DNA of 64,000 nucleotides from Duganella rivi (GCF_009857435.1 NZ_WWCK01000003.1:62001-126000); one strand, 5' to 3'. Shown: positions 38,218-48,029, numbered from the stretch's first letter. Made by a program: numbers and translations. The notes: generated by a model not told the origin, from the sequence alone.

Positions 38218-41200
38218 TGGTTTCTTTCACAAAGTCCGCCATCGCGTCGAGCTGGAAGTGGGCGGCGAAGTTGCGCATGGTGTTCGCGAACTGCGGATAA
38301 TCGGCTTCGATCTCGTCGAGTTTTTTCTGGATGCCGCGCACGTAGCCGATGCGGATTAATTCGCGCAGCGCGGTCATGATGTCTTCCGGCGGGAAGACCA
38401 GTTCCAGCGGTATGGCCGGCGTTTCGGCAGGCTCGCGCGCTTGCGTGATCCATTCCAGCGACAGGCGCGCGCCGATCCAGTCCAGCAGTTCGTTGAGGTT
38501 CACCGGCTTGATGAAGAAGTCTTCGGCGCGGATGGCGGCGGGATTCTCCATGCCTTTATCGAAGGCGTTGGCGGAAACGATGGCAATCGGCGTGATCGAC
38601 ATTTCACGGCGGCGCAGGATGTAGCTGGCTTCCCAGCCGTCCATTCCGGGCATGGCGAGATCCATCAGGATCAGGTCAGGCTTGAAGGTGGCGTACAGGT
38701 CGAGGCATTCAAGACCAGTTTCCGCCTGCGCGACCTCGAAGCCGAGCGGTGTAAGGATGTTGAGCAGCAGCTCGCGGTCTACCTGCTCGTTGTCGACCAC
38801 CAGGATGCGACGGCGCGGGCCGTGGTAGCCGGTGCGCTGTAGCTGGGCATCGCCTCGGCGAGCGTTGACCGGGTCGACGCCGCCACGCGCGTGCACGCTA
38901 GGCAGGAACAAACGCACCTGGAATGTGCTGCCGCGCGGTGTGGTGCGAACTTTGAGTTCGCCGCCCATCAACTGCGTCAGCATGCGCGCGATCGGCAATC
39001 CGAGGCCGGTGCCGCTGGCATTGGCGTGTGCGCTGGCGCTGCCGCGCGAGAACGGCTCGAAGATGTGGTCGATCTCCTCTTGCAGGATGCCGGGGCCAGT
39101 ATCTTCAATCTCAAACGACGCCATCTCGCGCGCATACTGCAAGCGCATGACGATACCGCCGTGGCTGGTGAACTTGACCGCGTTGCCCAGGATGTTGATC
39201 AGAATTTGCCCCAGCCGCTTGCGGTCGGCGCGCACGCATTGCGGCAGGCTGCCGGTCAACTCGTAGCGGAAGCTCAAGCCCTTGTTGGCCGCTTGCAGTT
39301 CAAACATGCGCACCACCTGGCCGATGAAGTCGGGGAAGTCCAGCTCCTTCATATCGAAGTGCAGCTTGCCGCTTTCGATGCGGGCAATATCGAGCGTGCC
39401 TTCGATCAGCGACAACAGGTGCTCGCCGCTGTTGCGGATCACGCGCACGGCTTGCTGGCGATGCGCGGGAATCGCTGGATCGTTGTCCAGCAACTGCGCG
39501 TAGCCGAGAATGGAATTCAACGGCGTGCGGATCTCGTGGCTGATGCCGGCGATGTAGCGGCTCTTGGCCTGATTGGCCAAGTCGGCAGCTTGCTTGGCTT
39601 GCTGTAGCTGGGCGTCGGTCTGCTGGTGCAGCTCGATTTCGCGTGTCAGTAAGCCGGTTTGGCGATTCGATTCTTCCTGCGCCACGCGGCGGCTTTCGCT
39701 GGTCAGCACCAGCCACCATGCGACGATGCCGCTCAACAGCAGCAGCGCCGCAAATACCTTGAAGAACACCAGCTGCAACTGCGGCAGTAGCGCGGCATCA
39801 GGCAGCACCGATTGCTCATGGTAGTAGATCAGCCCAAGTAACGCTCCTAGCGACAGTACGGTCACGATCATCAGCAGCAGGTAGTGTCCCAGTCCGCTGC
39901 TCAAGTAGCGCCACAAGGATTGCGGCAACAATGCGCGCATGGCTTCCTGCCACTGCACGGCCACGCGCGCGTGCGGCTTGCAGGTATCGTTGCAGCGCGC
40001 ATCGAGGCAGCAGCACAGCGAGCAAATCGAGCCCTGGTAGGCCGGGCAGTGCGCCATGTCATCGGCCTCATATTCTTTTTCACAGATCACGCAGGTCTTG
40101 CTGTGCACATGCTCCGGCTGGCGAGCCACGTAGTATTTGCCGCGCGTGGCGATGGCGATCAATGGCGACGCCACCAGTGCCGTCAGCAGAGCGATGAAGG
40201 CGGAGAAGGCCTGCGCCTGCGCGCCGAACGTGCCCATGAAGGCAGCCACGGAGAGCGCTGACGCCAGCAGCATCGCGCCCACGCCGACCGGGTTGATGTC
40301 GTACAGGTAGGCGCGGCGGAACTCAATCCCTTTCGGGCTAAGGCCCAGCGGCTTGTTGATGACGAGATCCGCCACCACCGCCGTAATCCACGAGATGGCG
40401 ACGTTGGAGTACAGGCCAAGCACTTGATCCAGCGCCTGGAACACATCGAGTTCCATCAGCAGCACCGCGATCAGCGCATTGAACACCGCCCACACCACGC
40501 GCCCCGGATGGCTGTGCGTCAGGCGCGCGAAGAAGTTAGACCATGCCAGCGATCCAGCGTAGGCGTTGGTCATATTGATCTTCACCTGCGACACCACCAC
40601 CAGCAGCGCCGTCGCCGCCAGCGCCGCTTGCGGATGAGAGAACACCAGCCCAAAGCCAGCCAGGTACATATGCGTTGGATTGACTGCCTGCTCCAGAGGC
40701 ATGGCGCTGCTGATGCAAAGCCACGCCAGCAGCGCACCGCCCAGCATCTTGGCGATGCCGAGCAAAATCCAGCCCGGCCCCGCCATCAGCACGCCGAAAT
40801 GCCAGCGCAGCCGGTTGTCTTTGGTTTGCTGCGGCATGAAGCGCAGGAAGTCGACCTGCTCGCCGATCTGCGTAATCAGCGCCACGCCCACCGCCGTCGC
40901 TGCGCCGAACATCAGCACATTGAAGTGGCCGTGCGTACCTTCGCGGCCGGCGTAGTCGAGCAGCTGCGCCGGCAGTTCCGGGCGCTTGAGGAAAATCGCG
41001 ATGAAGGGCAGGGCCATCAGAATCAGCCACACCGGCTGCGTCAGCATCTGAATGCGCGAGATCAGCGTCACGCCGTGCGTCACCAGCGGGATCACCGCCA
41101 GCGCGCTGACCATGTAGCCTATCCATAGCGGCAGGCCGAAATACAGCTCCAGCGCGTAAGCCATGATGGCCGCTTCCAGCGCAAACAATATGAAGGTGAA

Positions 41201-41572
41201 CGAGGCATACACGAATGACGAGATGGTCGAGCCGATGTAGCCGAAGCCGGCGCCGCGCGTCAGCAAATCCATATCGACGCCGTAGCGCGCCGCGTAGTAG
41301 CTGATCGGCAGGCCGGTGAGGAAGATGATCAGCCCAACCGCCATGATGGCCCACAGCGCGTTGATAAAGCCGTAGTTGACGGTAATGGTGCCGCCGATCG
41401 CCTCCAGCACCAGAAACGAAATCGCCCCGAACGCCGTGTTCGACACGCGAAACACCGACCAGCGCCGGAAGGCGCGCGGCGTGTAGCGCAGCGCGTAATC
41501 TTCGATGGTCTCGTTGGCCACCCAAGTGTTGTAGTCGCGGCGGATTTTGACGATGCGCTGGGTCGTGGTCAT
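38201..41572 (-). CDS. NCS1-permease / hybrid histidine kinase fusion sensor
   Basis: 1123 residues. Order: an NCS1-type (nucleobase/allantoin/hydantoin) permease domain with about 12 membrane helices (about 20-480; YALRYTPRAFRRWSVFRVSN, then LLTRGAGFGYIGS); a cluster of nine cysteines (494, 497, 509, 517, 520-522, 527, 531) likely to bind metal; two more membrane helices (about 560-625); a coiled coil; HisKA with His679 (SHEIRTPLNS); HATPase with DTGPGI and GTGLGLPIA; a receiver with Asp971 (LILMDLAMPGMDG); and a C-terminal helical tail without an Hpt motif. It likely senses a transported purine, pyrimidine or related ureide and signals to the overlapping LuxR-type regulator. An intrinsic terminator touches its ATG. 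Confidence 0.9.
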   Translation of the reverse strand: MTTTQRIVKIRRDYNTWVANETIEDYALRYTPRAFRRWSVFRVSNTAFGAISFLVLEAIGGTITVNYGFINALWAIMAVGLIIFLTGLPISYYAARYGVDMDLLTRGAGFGYIGSTISSFVYASFTFILFALEAAIMAYALELYFGLPLWIGYMVSALAVIPLVTHGVTLISRIQMLTQPVWLILMALPFIAIFLKRPELPAQLLDYAGREGTHGHFNVLMFGAATAVGVALITQIGEQVDFLRFMPQQTKDNRLRWHFGVLMAGPGWILLGIAKMLGGALLAWLCISSAMPLEQAVNPTHMYLAGFGLVFSHPQAALAATALLVVVSQVKINMTNAYAGSLAWSNFFARLTHSHPGRVVWAVFNALIAVLLMELDVFQALDQVLGLYSNVAISWITAVVADLVINKPLGLSPKGIEFRRAYLYDINPVGVGAMLLASALSVAAFMGTFGAQAQAFSAFIALLTALVASPLIAIATRGKYYVARQPEHVHSKTCVICEKEYEADDMAHCPAYQGSICSLCCCLDARCNDTCKPHARVAVQWQEAMRALLPQSLWRYLSSGLGHYLLLMIVTVLSLGALLGLIYYHEQSVLPDAALLPQLQLVFFKVFAALLLLSGIVAWWLVLTSESRRVAQEESNRQTGLLTREIELHQQTDAQLQQAKQAADLANQAKSRYIAGISHEIRTPLNSILGYAQLLDNDPAIPAHRQQAVRVIRNSGEHLLSLIEGTLDIARIESGKLHFDMKELDFPDFIGQVVRMFELQAANKGLSFRYELTGSLPQCVRADRKRLGQILINILGNAVKFTSHGGIVMRLQYAREMASFEIEDTGPGILQEEIDHIFEPFSRGSASAHANASGTGLGLPIARMLTQLMGGELKVRTTPRGSTFQVRLFLPSVHARGGVDPVNARRGDAQLQRTGYHGPRRRILVVDNEQVDRELLLNILTPLGFEVAQAETGLECLDLYATFKPDLILMDLAMPGMDGWEASYILRRREMSITPIAIVSANAFDKGMENPAAIRAEDFFIKPVNLNELLDWIGARLSLEWITQAREPAETPAIPLELVFPPEDIMTALRELIRIGYVRGIQKKLDEIEADYPQFANTMRNFAAHFQLDAMADFVKETNELQS

Positions 41573-41604
41573 AAAAAAAGCAGCTAGTGAACTAGCTGCT
41601 TTTT
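41573..41604 (-). terminator. intrinsic terminator abutting the permease-kinase start codon
   Basis: GCAGCTAGT (41580-41588) and ACTAGCTGC (41591-41599) form a 9-bp stem with a 2-base gap; A7 flanks one side and T5 the other, so it can work in both directions. On the minus strand it ends transcripts of the PilZ gene, and its U7 tract runs directly into the ATG at 41572. No Shine-Dalgarno sequence remains for the kinase gene. Confidence 0.85.
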
Positions 41605-41632
41605 AAGCAAGTTACATGCCCATCACCGGCAA

Positions 41633-42403
41633 TTAGCCGAAGCGCTGCTTGCTGGAGTTGAGCTTGTCGAGCAGGCGCTTGAGTTCTTCTTCCATCATCG
41701 GCGACAGGTTGGAGAACTGGCAGCCGATCTGCACCTGCTCGCCGAGCAGGAAGGAGCGGAAGGTGCGCGACAGGCGCACTTCAAGGTCGGCAATCATCAC
41801 CGAATCCGGGCCCAGTTCCAGCCGCACGCGTTGCAGCTTGCGGCCCACGTGCAGGCCAACCGCATCGCGCGGCGCCGCGCGCATGCCAACGCCGCCGGCC
41901 GAGAAGTCGTACAGTTGCAGCTCGTACGGCTTGCCGTTCAGGACGAAGGACGCCATGTAGTACACGCCGAGCGGCGTTTCCAGCCGCGCCGACGAGCGGC
42001 GGTTCAGCACCAGGCACTTGAGCGGGAATTCCAGATTCAGCAGGGTCGGCTGTTCCGGCAGCGACGGCCACCCGTCCGAACTGAGCTTGAACTGGATCTT
42101 GGCCGAGCGCAGCCACGCCACGAAGGTCGCTTCTCCGGGCGGCAGGAATTCGCCCTCGTTCAGCTCCAGCACGAAGTAGGGATTTTCCGGGTCGACCGAT
42201 TTAATCCGCGCCATCACCACGTTGGTGGACGAGGCCGGGTATATCGAGATCGGCTCACCGGAATCGGCCAGCAAGGTCAGAGCATCACCGATGTCATGTT
42301 CATCGGTCATCTCGTGGGGTTTCGAACCCGACGCGATTGGCTCCACAGCGTCTTTTAGGGTGGGAGGCCCGCGTCGAAATTCATTTGGTATTGGATCGTT
42401 CAC
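41633..42403 (-). CDS. PilZ-domain c-di-GMP receptor (YcgR-like)
   Basis: 256 residues. The N-terminal YcgR-type domain (about 30-135) is followed by a PilZ domain with the c-di-GMP motifs NRRSSARLETP (RxxxR) and DFSAGGVGMR (DxSxxG). YcgR-like proteins bind c-di-GMP and slow the flagellar motor; other roles (adhesion, secretion) are possible because no flagellar genes are in view. It stands alone and ends at the terminator just before the permease-kinase gene. Confidence 0.88.
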   Translation of the reverse strand: MNDPIPNEFRRGPPTLKDAVEPIASGSKPHEMTDEHDIGDALTLLADSGEPISIYPASSTNVVMARIKSVDPENPYFVLELNEGEFLPPGEATFVAWLRSAKIQFKLSSDGWPSLPEQPTLLNLEFPLKCLVLNRRSSARLETPLGVYYMASFVLNGKPYELQLYDFSAGGVGMRAAPRDAVGLHVGRKLQRVRLELGPDSVMIADLEVRLSRTFRSFLLGEQVQIGCQFSNLSPMMEEELKRLLDKLNSSKQRFG

Positions 42404-42516
42404 GACGGCATATCTCTTTGATAATGACTTCTACAATGCGAGGTCGATCTACGCAGTTTACAGCGGATTCAAGTTTTTGGCTTGCAAAAAGGCAAGAATA
42501 TTTGATTTCTTGTGGT

Positions 42517-43266
42517 TCAGAAGCGCTCATCGGGGCGCAAATAGCGCCATTGGCCCACTGGCAGGTCGCCCAGCTTTACTTTGCCGATGCGAACCCTTTT
42601 CAAACCTACAACTTTCAAGCCCACCATTTCGCACATGCGGCGGATCTGGCGCTTCTTGCCTTCTTTCAGCGTGAAGCTGAGCTGGTCGTCGTTTTGCCAG
42701 CGCACCTTGGCCGGCAGCAGCGGCTTGCCGTCCATCCACAAGCCGTGGTTGAGTTTTTTCAGGTCGCTGTCGGGCAGCTTGCCCGGCTTGGTGTACTCGA
42801 CGCGCACCAGGTATTCCTTGTCGACCTCGGTGGTTTCGCCAATCAAATGCTTGGCAACGCGGCCGTCCTGGGTCAGCACCAGCATGCCGACCGAGTCGAT
42901 GTCCAGGCGGCCGGCCGGCACCAGCGAGCGCAGCTGCGTCGGGTGGAACAGCTCCGGCGACGGGTCTTCCGGCCAGCGGTTTTCCGGCTTGATCAGCACC
43001 ACCGCAGGCTGGTAGCCGTCCTCGGCCTGGCCGCTGACGTAGCCCATCGGCTTGTTGATGATGATGGTGACGCGCTTCGATTGCTCGGCGGCGGCCTGGC
43101 GCTCGACCGTGACTTTCTGGCTCGGGTAAATCTTGGTGCCCAGCTCGGAGACGACCTTGCCGTCCACGCGAACCCAGCCGCGCGCGATCCATTCGTCGGC
43201 CTCGCGGCGCGAGCACAGGCCCAGTTCGGACATGCGCTTGGACAGGCGGAGTAATTCTTCAGACAT
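42517..43266 (-). CDS. rRNA pseudouridine synthase, RluF-like
   Basis: 249 residues. An N-terminal S4 RNA-binding domain (LSKRMSELGLCSRREADEWIARGWV split) precedes the RsuA/RluB/E/F catalytic domain, whose Asp lies in AGRLDIDSVGMLVLT. The C-terminal EGKKRQIRRMCE and LGDLPVGQWRYLRPDE segments fit RluF best, which modifies U2604 of 23S rRNA in E. coli; RluB-type specificity cannot be excluded. It lies 37 bases after glnD on the same strand. Confidence 0.88.
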   Translation of the reverse strand: MSEELLRLSKRMSELGLCSRREADEWIARGWVRVDGKVVSELGTKIYPSQKVTVERQAAAEQSKRVTIIINKPMGYVSGQAEDGYQPAVVLIKPENRWPEDPSPELFHPTQLRSLVPAGRLDIDSVGMLVLTQDGRVAKHLIGETTEVDKEYLVRVEYTKPGKLPDSDLKKLNHGLWMDGKPLLPAKVRWQNDDQLSFTLKEGKKRQIRRMCEMVGLKVVGLKRVRIGKVKLGDLPVGQWRYLRPDERF

Positions 43267-43303
43267 TGTGTAGCTCTTTTTAAAATTCTTGTAAAACGAC
43301 AGG

Positions 43304-45886
43304 TTAAACCTTGATGGCGTCCAGCAGGTCGGTTTCCAGCTGGATCTGGTTGCGGGCGTTGCTCAGCGCCGCGCCGTCGATCAGGAACACGTCTTCCACG
43401 CGCTCGCCTAAGGTCATCACCTTGGCTGTGTGCAGGTTGATCTTGTACTTGGTCAGCACGTTGGCAATCGAGTACAGCAGGCCGGTACGGTCATTGGCCG
43501 CCACCGACAGCAGGTAGTATTGTCCACGTTCATCCGGCCGCAAGTCGACTGTCGGTTGGATAGGGAAGGTGCGCGACAGGCGCGACAGGCGGCCCTTGCC
43601 CGGCGCCGGCAGCGGCTCGGGCGTGGTCAGCAGGCCGCATAGCTCGTGTTCGATCAGGCTGATGATGTCTCGGTAGCTCTTGGCGAAGTTCTGCTCGGTG
43701 ACCAGGAAGGTGTCCAGCGCGTAGCCGTGGCGCGTGGTGTGGATCTTGGCGTCAAGGATGGAGAAGTTCTTGCGGTCGAAATAGCTGCAAATGCGCGCGA
43801 ACAAATCCGGCTGATCTTTGATGTAGACGGCGATCTGCAAACCTTCGCCGATCGGCGCCAGGCGGCACTTGACCACCGGCTTGTCGCTGTTGAAGCGATC
43901 GTACAGGGCGCGCGTTTGCCAGGCGATGTCGGAGGCGTCGTGGCGCAGGAAGTAGGCCACGTCCAGTTGTTTCCAGAACGGCTCGTGCGCGTCGGCTTCC
44001 AGGCCGTACAGGCGCAGCGTGGCCAATGCCTCTTGCTGGCGGTTGCGCAGTTCGTTGTCGGCGCTGTGCGGTTCGCCGCCCAAAACACGCAGGGTGATCT
44101 TGTACAGGTCTTCCAGCAGCTTGGCTTTCCACGCGTTCCAGACCTTCGGGCTGGTGCCGCGTATGTCGGCCACGGTCAGCAGGTACAGGCCGGTCAGGTG
44201 GCGCTCGTCGCCGACCAGCTTGGCGAACGCCTGGATCACGTCCGGGTCGGACAAGTCCTGCTTCTGCGCCACTTGCGACATGGTCAGGTGGTTCTCGACC
44301 AGGAACACCACCAGCTCGGTATCTTCCTCGCTCATGCCGTGTTCGCGGCAGAACTGTTCGGCGTCGGCCATGCCGAGCTTGGAGTGGTCGCCGCCGCGTC
44401 CCTTGGCGATGTCATGGAACAGCGCCGCCAGGTACAGCACCCACGGCTGCGGGAAATTGGCCATCAGCTGGCTGCAGAATGGGTATTCGTGCGCGTGCTC
44501 GGCCATGGTGAAGCGGCGCATATTGCGCACCACCATCAGGATGTGCTGGTCCACCGTGTAGACGTGGAACAGGTCGTGCTGCATCTGGCCGACGATCTTG
44601 CGGAAGTTGGGCAGATAGCGGCCCAGGATCGACAAGTCGTTCATGCGGCGCAGCGCGTGGATGATGCCGACCGGCGCCTGCATGATGCGCAGGAACAGCG
44701 CGCGGTTGACCGGATCGGCGCGGAACGCCGCATCGATCTGGAAGCGGTCGTGCCACAGCGCGCGGGTGGCGCGCGCGGTCATGCCCTTGATCGACGGCCG
44801 CTCGGTCATCAGCAGGAAAATTTCCAGCATGGCCGACGGCGTCTTTTCAAACGTGTCGTCCTCGGCGATGTCGATCAGGCCGTTGACGTCGTTGAAGCGC
44901 TCGTTGATGCGTACCGCCTCGCCCGATTTCGGGAACAGGCGTTCTTCAATGTTTTGCAGCAGGATGGTGTTCAGCTGCGTGACGGTCTTGGCGGCCCAGT
45001 AGTAGCGCTGCATCAGGTATTCGCTGGCGCGGCGCATGTGGACGCCGTTGCCGGTGGCGCTCAGGCCCAGCGATTCGGCAATTGCGGTCTGCACGTCGAA
45101 CACCAGACGGTCTTCGCGGCGGCCGGCGTGCAGGTGCAGGCGCACGCGGATGTCCTTGAAGGCGCGTTCCTTTTCCATCAGCTGCTTGGCCTCGGTCTGC
45201 GTGATCAGGCCACTGGTGGCCAGCGTGCGCCACGAATTGGCCAGGCCGGCGGCTTTCACCAGCCACAGGATTACCTGCAGGTCGCGCAGGCCGCCCGGGC
45301 TTTCCTTGCAGTTCGGCTCCAGGCTGAAGGCGGTGTCTTCATACTTGGCGTGGCGCTGGCGCATTTCCAGCACCTTGGCGTGGAAGAAGGCGCGCGGATC
45401 CATGGCGGCGTTGTAGCGCGTTTCCAGTTGCTGGAACAGCTGCTCGTCGCCGCAGATGATGCGCGCTTCGAGCAGGCTGGTTTGTACCGTGATGTCGGCC
45501 GCCGATTCGCTCAGGCACTCGTCCACCGTGCGGATGCTGTGGCCGATTTCCAGGCCCAGATCCCACAGCAGTTGCACCAGCTCTTCCAGCTTTTCCGTGG
45601 TGGCGGGGTCGGGCGACTGCTCCAGCAGGATCAGCAGGTCGACGTCGGAGTAGGGGAACAGCTCGCCGCGGCCGTAGCCGCCGACGCCGATCAGCGCCGT
45701 GTTGTCCGGCAGGCCGGCCGCGTGCCACGCCTCGGTCAGCACCGCGTCCACCGACTGGCGCAAGCTGCGCAGCAGTTTCTCCGGCTTGCCGTCTTCCTTG
45801 AAGCCGGCAATCACCACCTGGCGATCCGCCTTCAGCTGGCGCTTCAGTTGCTCGCGCAGTTCCTTCTTCATCACGGCCGCGTTCAC
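43304..45886 (-). CDS. glnD: [protein-PII] uridylyltransferase/uridylyl-removing enzyme
   Basis: 860 residues, full length. Order: nucleotidyltransferase domain ([19 protein letters not shown], with the catalytic aspartates), a helical linker, an HD domain for deuridylylation ([21 protein letters not shown]), and two C-terminal ACT domains that bind glutamine. It is the cell's glutamine sensor, setting the uridylylation state of PII and so nitrogen regulation. It starts 4 bases after map, an arrangement common in betaproteobacteria. Confidence 0.96.
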   Translation of the reverse strand: MNAAVMKKELREQLKRQLKADRQVVIAGFKEDGKPEKLLRSLRQSVDAVLTEAWHAAGLPDNTALIGVGGYGRGELFPYSDVDLLILLEQSPDPATTEKLEELVQLLWDLGLEIGHSIRTVDECLSESAADITVQTSLLEARIICGDEQLFQQLETRYNAAMDPRAFFHAKVLEMRQRHAKYEDTAFSLEPNCKESPGGLRDLQVILWLVKAAGLANSWRTLATSGLITQTEAKQLMEKERAFKDIRVRLHLHAGRREDRLVFDVQTAIAESLGLSATGNGVHMRRASEYLMQRYYWAAKTVTQLNTILLQNIEERLFPKSGEAVRINERFNDVNGLIDIAEDDTFEKTPSAMLEIFLLMTERPSIKGMTARATRALWHDRFQIDAAFRADPVNRALFLRIMQAPVGIIHALRRMNDLSILGRYLPNFRKIVGQMQHDLFHVYTVDQHILMVVRNMRRFTMAEHAHEYPFCSQLMANFPQPWVLYLAALFHDIAKGRGGDHSKLGMADAEQFCREHGMSEEDTELVVFLVENHLTMSQVAQKQDLSDPDVIQAFAKLVGDERHLTGLYLLTVADIRGTSPKVWNAWKAKLLEDLYKITLRVLGGEPHSADNELRNRQQEALATLRLYGLEADAHEPFWKQLDVAYFLRHDASDIAWQTRALYDRFNSDKPVVKCRLAPIGEGLQIAVYIKDQPDLFARICSYFDRKNFSILDAKIHTTRHGYALDTFLVTEQNFAKSYRDIISLIEHELCGLLTTPEPLPAPGKGRLSRLSRTFPIQPTVDLRPDERGQYYLLSVAANDRTGLLYSIANVLTKYKINLHTAKVMTLGERVEDVFLIDGAALSNARNQIQLETDLLDAIKV

Positions 45887-45890
45887 GGGC

Positions 45891-46709
45891 TTAGGCTGCT
45901 TTAGCGGCGCCGGTGATGAACGCCGGCGGCGGCGGGCTGCCGGCCGACAGCGTCAGCACTTCGTAGCCGGTGTCGGTCACCAGGATCATGTGTTCCCACT
46001 GCGCCGACAGGCTGCGATCCTTGGTCTTGATCGTCCAGCCGTCGCCCATTTCGCGGATTTCGCGGCGGCCGGCGTTGATCATCGGCTCGATGGTGAAGAT
46101 CATGCCTGCTTCCAGCTTGATGCCGGTGCCTGGGCGGCCGTAGTGCAGCACTTGCGGCTCTTCGTGGAACACCTTGCCGATGCCGTGGCCGCAGAACTCG
46201 CGCACCACGCTGTAGCCGGCTTTCTCGGCGTGCTGCTGGATGGCGTGGCCGATGTCGCCCAGCGTGGCGCCCGGCTTCACTTGCTGGATGCCCAGCCACA
46301 TGCACTCGTAGGTGACGTCGGACAGGCGCTTGGCCATGATCGACGGCTCGCCGATGAAGAACATGCGGCTGTTGTCGCCGTGGTAGCCGTCCTTGATGAC
46401 GGTGATGTCGAGGTTGACCACGTCGCCGTTTTTCAGCACTTTGTCGCCGGGAATGCCGTGGCAGATCACGTCGTTGACCGAGGTGCAGATGGCTTTAGGG
46501 TAGGGCGTGTAGCCCGGCGGGCAGTAGTTCAGCGGCGCCGGGATGGTGCCCTGGACGTTGACCATGTATTCGTGGCACAGGCGATCCAGTTCGCCGGTGG
46601 TGACGCCGGGTTTGACGAAGGGGGTGATGTAGTCCAGCACCTCGGAGCCGAGGCGGCCCGCAATGCGCATGCCTTCGATATCTTCGGCGGTTTTAATGGA
46701 AATAGACAT
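45891..46709 (-). CDS. map: methionine aminopeptidase, type I
   Basis: 272 residues. The five metal ligands are visible: two Asp in [15 protein letters not shown], His in [12 protein letters not shown], Glu in TIEPMI and a Glu near WEHMILVTD. It removes the initiator Met after deformylation. I chose the ATG at 46709; an in-frame TTG at 46721 would add four residues. The gene is followed at once by glnD and is separated from rpsB, its usual divergent partner, by an inserted PEP-CTERM gene. Confidence 0.95.
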   Translation of the reverse strand: MSISIKTAEDIEGMRIAGRLGSEVLDYITPFVKPGVTTGELDRLCHEYMVNVQGTIPAPLNYCPPGYTPYPKAICTSVNDVICHGIPGDKVLKNGDVVNLDITVIKDGYHGDNSRMFFIGEPSIMAKRLSDVTYECMWLGIQQVKPGATLGDIGHAIQQHAEKAGYSVVREFCGHGIGKVFHEEPQVLHYGRPGTGIKLEAGMIFTIEPMINAGRREIREMGDGWTIKTKDRSLSAQWEHMILVTDTGYEVLTLSAGSPPPPAFITGAAKAA

Positions 46710-46844
46710 ATTGGATCGCAATCTGCAAAGTAAACGGTGAACACGCCCGGCGCGCCACCGGCCCGGAGGCGGTAGCGCGCGGCGTGCAATATGTCGAAAT
46801 TATAAACGACGGCGGGGGTGTCGTGCGGCAGTCTCGGCGGGGGC

Positions 46845-47657
46845 TTATTTGCCCGCTTTGGCGCGGCGGCGCGCCGCCCAGCCGACCAGGCCGAGGCCGG
46901 CCAGCAGCATGGCCCAGGTATCGGCTTCCGGCACGGCCGACACCTGCGGCGGCAGCAGTTCTTCGTCGGCCGGGCCGAAGCCGTTCAGGCCGCGCGTGCC
47001 GAACGAGCCGACGCGCACTTTGTCGGCCGCTTCGGCCAGTTCTTCCTCGGTCATCAGCTCCGAGATTTGCGCCAGCTGGTCGAGGGTGCGCTGGTTGCCG
47101 CTCTGGCGATCAGGGTGCTTGAGTTCGTCCAGTGCCGGGTCGTCGCGCTGCGGTGCATCGGCCAGGCCGAGGTCGGCAAATTCCACCGGCCCCTCCATAT
47201 CGCGCCCTTGCTTGCCGGCCGGCGCCGGGGCGGCGGCAGTGGCTGCGGCGGCGGCGGCAGTGCGGTTGATGCGGCTGACGTTGCCGCAAATGCGCGGCAC
47301 CAGGATGCAGTGCTGCTCGACGCAGTAGACCGCTGCCGGCTCGGCGCGGTTTTCGCTCCACTTGTCGCGAGTCACGCTGGCGCAGACTGACTGTTTGCCG
47401 AAGTGCATGTCGCGGATCACCGGGTCGTACTGGTATTTGCCGGCGATGTTGTCGCGGGTGATGCTGACTTTGTCATCCGACAGATGTTCTTGCAGGCGGC
47501 GCTTGAGGGTGCTGCGCACGGCTTCCGGGATATCGGTGTAGCGGTCGATGGCGGCGGCAGCGGTGCCGGTGTACGGGTTGTGGCCGGGATTATCCCACGA
47601 GCAAGCGGGTTGGACGCTGGTGGCGGCGGCAAGTGTGACAGCTAGCAATAAGGGCAT
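46845..47657 (-). CDS. PEP-CTERM sorted secreted protein (MHFG type)
   Basis: 270 residues. A short signal peptide (about 1-19) leads to a Cys-containing domain with the motif RDMHFGKQSVCAS, then an Ala/Pro-rich linker (about 130-150). The C-terminus has the sorting signal: VPEADTWAMLLAGLGLVGWA followed by RRR. The EpsH/exosortase system should recognise and cleave this; the Pro-Glu-Pro of the classic motif reads Pro-Glu-Ala here. Product function is unknown; such proteins often go to the cell surface or extracellular matrix. It sits between map and rpsB, which are usually adjacent. Confidence 0.82.
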   Translation of the reverse strand: MPLLLAVTLAAATSVQPACSWDNPGHNPYTGTAAAAIDRYTDIPEAVRSTLKRRLQEHLSDDKVSITRDNIAGKYQYDPVIRDMHFGKQSVCASVTRDKWSENRAEPAAVYCVEQHCILVPRICGNVSRINRTAAAAAATAAAPAPAGKQGRDMEGPVEFADLGLADAPQRDDPALDELKHPDRQSGNQRTLDQLAQISELMTEEELAEAADKVRVGSFGTRGLNGFGPADEELLPPQVSAVPEADTWAMLLAGLGLVGWAARRRAKAGK

Positions 47658-47874
47658 GGGGAATCTCTCAGGCTAAAACGCTATCGCATGGGTTGGGCGC
47701 GGCGAATAATTAATTAAATGAAACTATGTTTGTGCAGAATCATATTACATTTTCTGCATCAATAGTCATCGCCATAGGAAATATTTAATGCCTCGCACCA
47801 TTGCAGTGCGATAATTTGCAACACTATCAAGTTGCTTGCACCGGCCCGGGGCGTCCGCCTCATAGGGGAAATGC

Positions 47875-47904
47875 TTGCCCAAGCGCCTGTTTTCGAGGTA
47901 GAAT
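47875..47904 (+). promoter_or_regulatory. sigma70 promoter of rpsB-tsf
   Basis: TTGCCC (47875-47880), 18-base spacer, TAGAAT (47899-47904). The predicted start near 47911 gives a leader of about 120 bases before rpsB. Confidence 0.6.
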
Positions 47905-47961
47905 CTCGGGTTGCTTGGATTTGATCCGGGCAATGTTGTAAATTCCGTTAATTTAAACACG

Positions 47962-48005
47962 CGAATCCGGTCGACAAGGGTGCCTGCTAGGTGACTGATC
48001 GGATT
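47962..48005 (+). promoter_or_regulatory. rpsB leader hairpin, candidate S2 autoregulatory element
   Basis: GAATCCGGTC (47962-47971) pairs with GATCGGATTC (47996-48005): ten pairs including one G-U, around a 24-base loop. It ends 24 bases before the rpsB ATG. In E. coli, S2 represses its own operon through the rpsB leader; a similar role is inferred here from position and structure only. Confidence 0.5.
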
Positions 48006-48029
48006 CCAGAACTAACCCTGGAGTAAATT

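Larger units (their letters stand above)
47658..48029. other. intergenic region with the rpsB promoter and leader
   Basis: The left part (about 47690-47815) is AT-rich and may hold the promoter of the minus-strand PEP-CTERM gene, though I find no convincing pair of boxes. The right part holds the rpsB promoter and a hairpin leader. A 64-codon minus-strand open frame here is not credible. Confidence 0.7.

Noticed and set aside
43646..45904. Plus-strand open frame of 752 codons opposite glnD
   Set aside because: Antisense shadow with no family motif; glnD on the minus strand is unambiguous.
47766..47960. 64-codon minus-strand open frame between the PEP-CTERM gene and rpsB
   Set aside because: It overlaps the rpsB promoter and leader start and has no ribosome-binding site or recognisable sequence.
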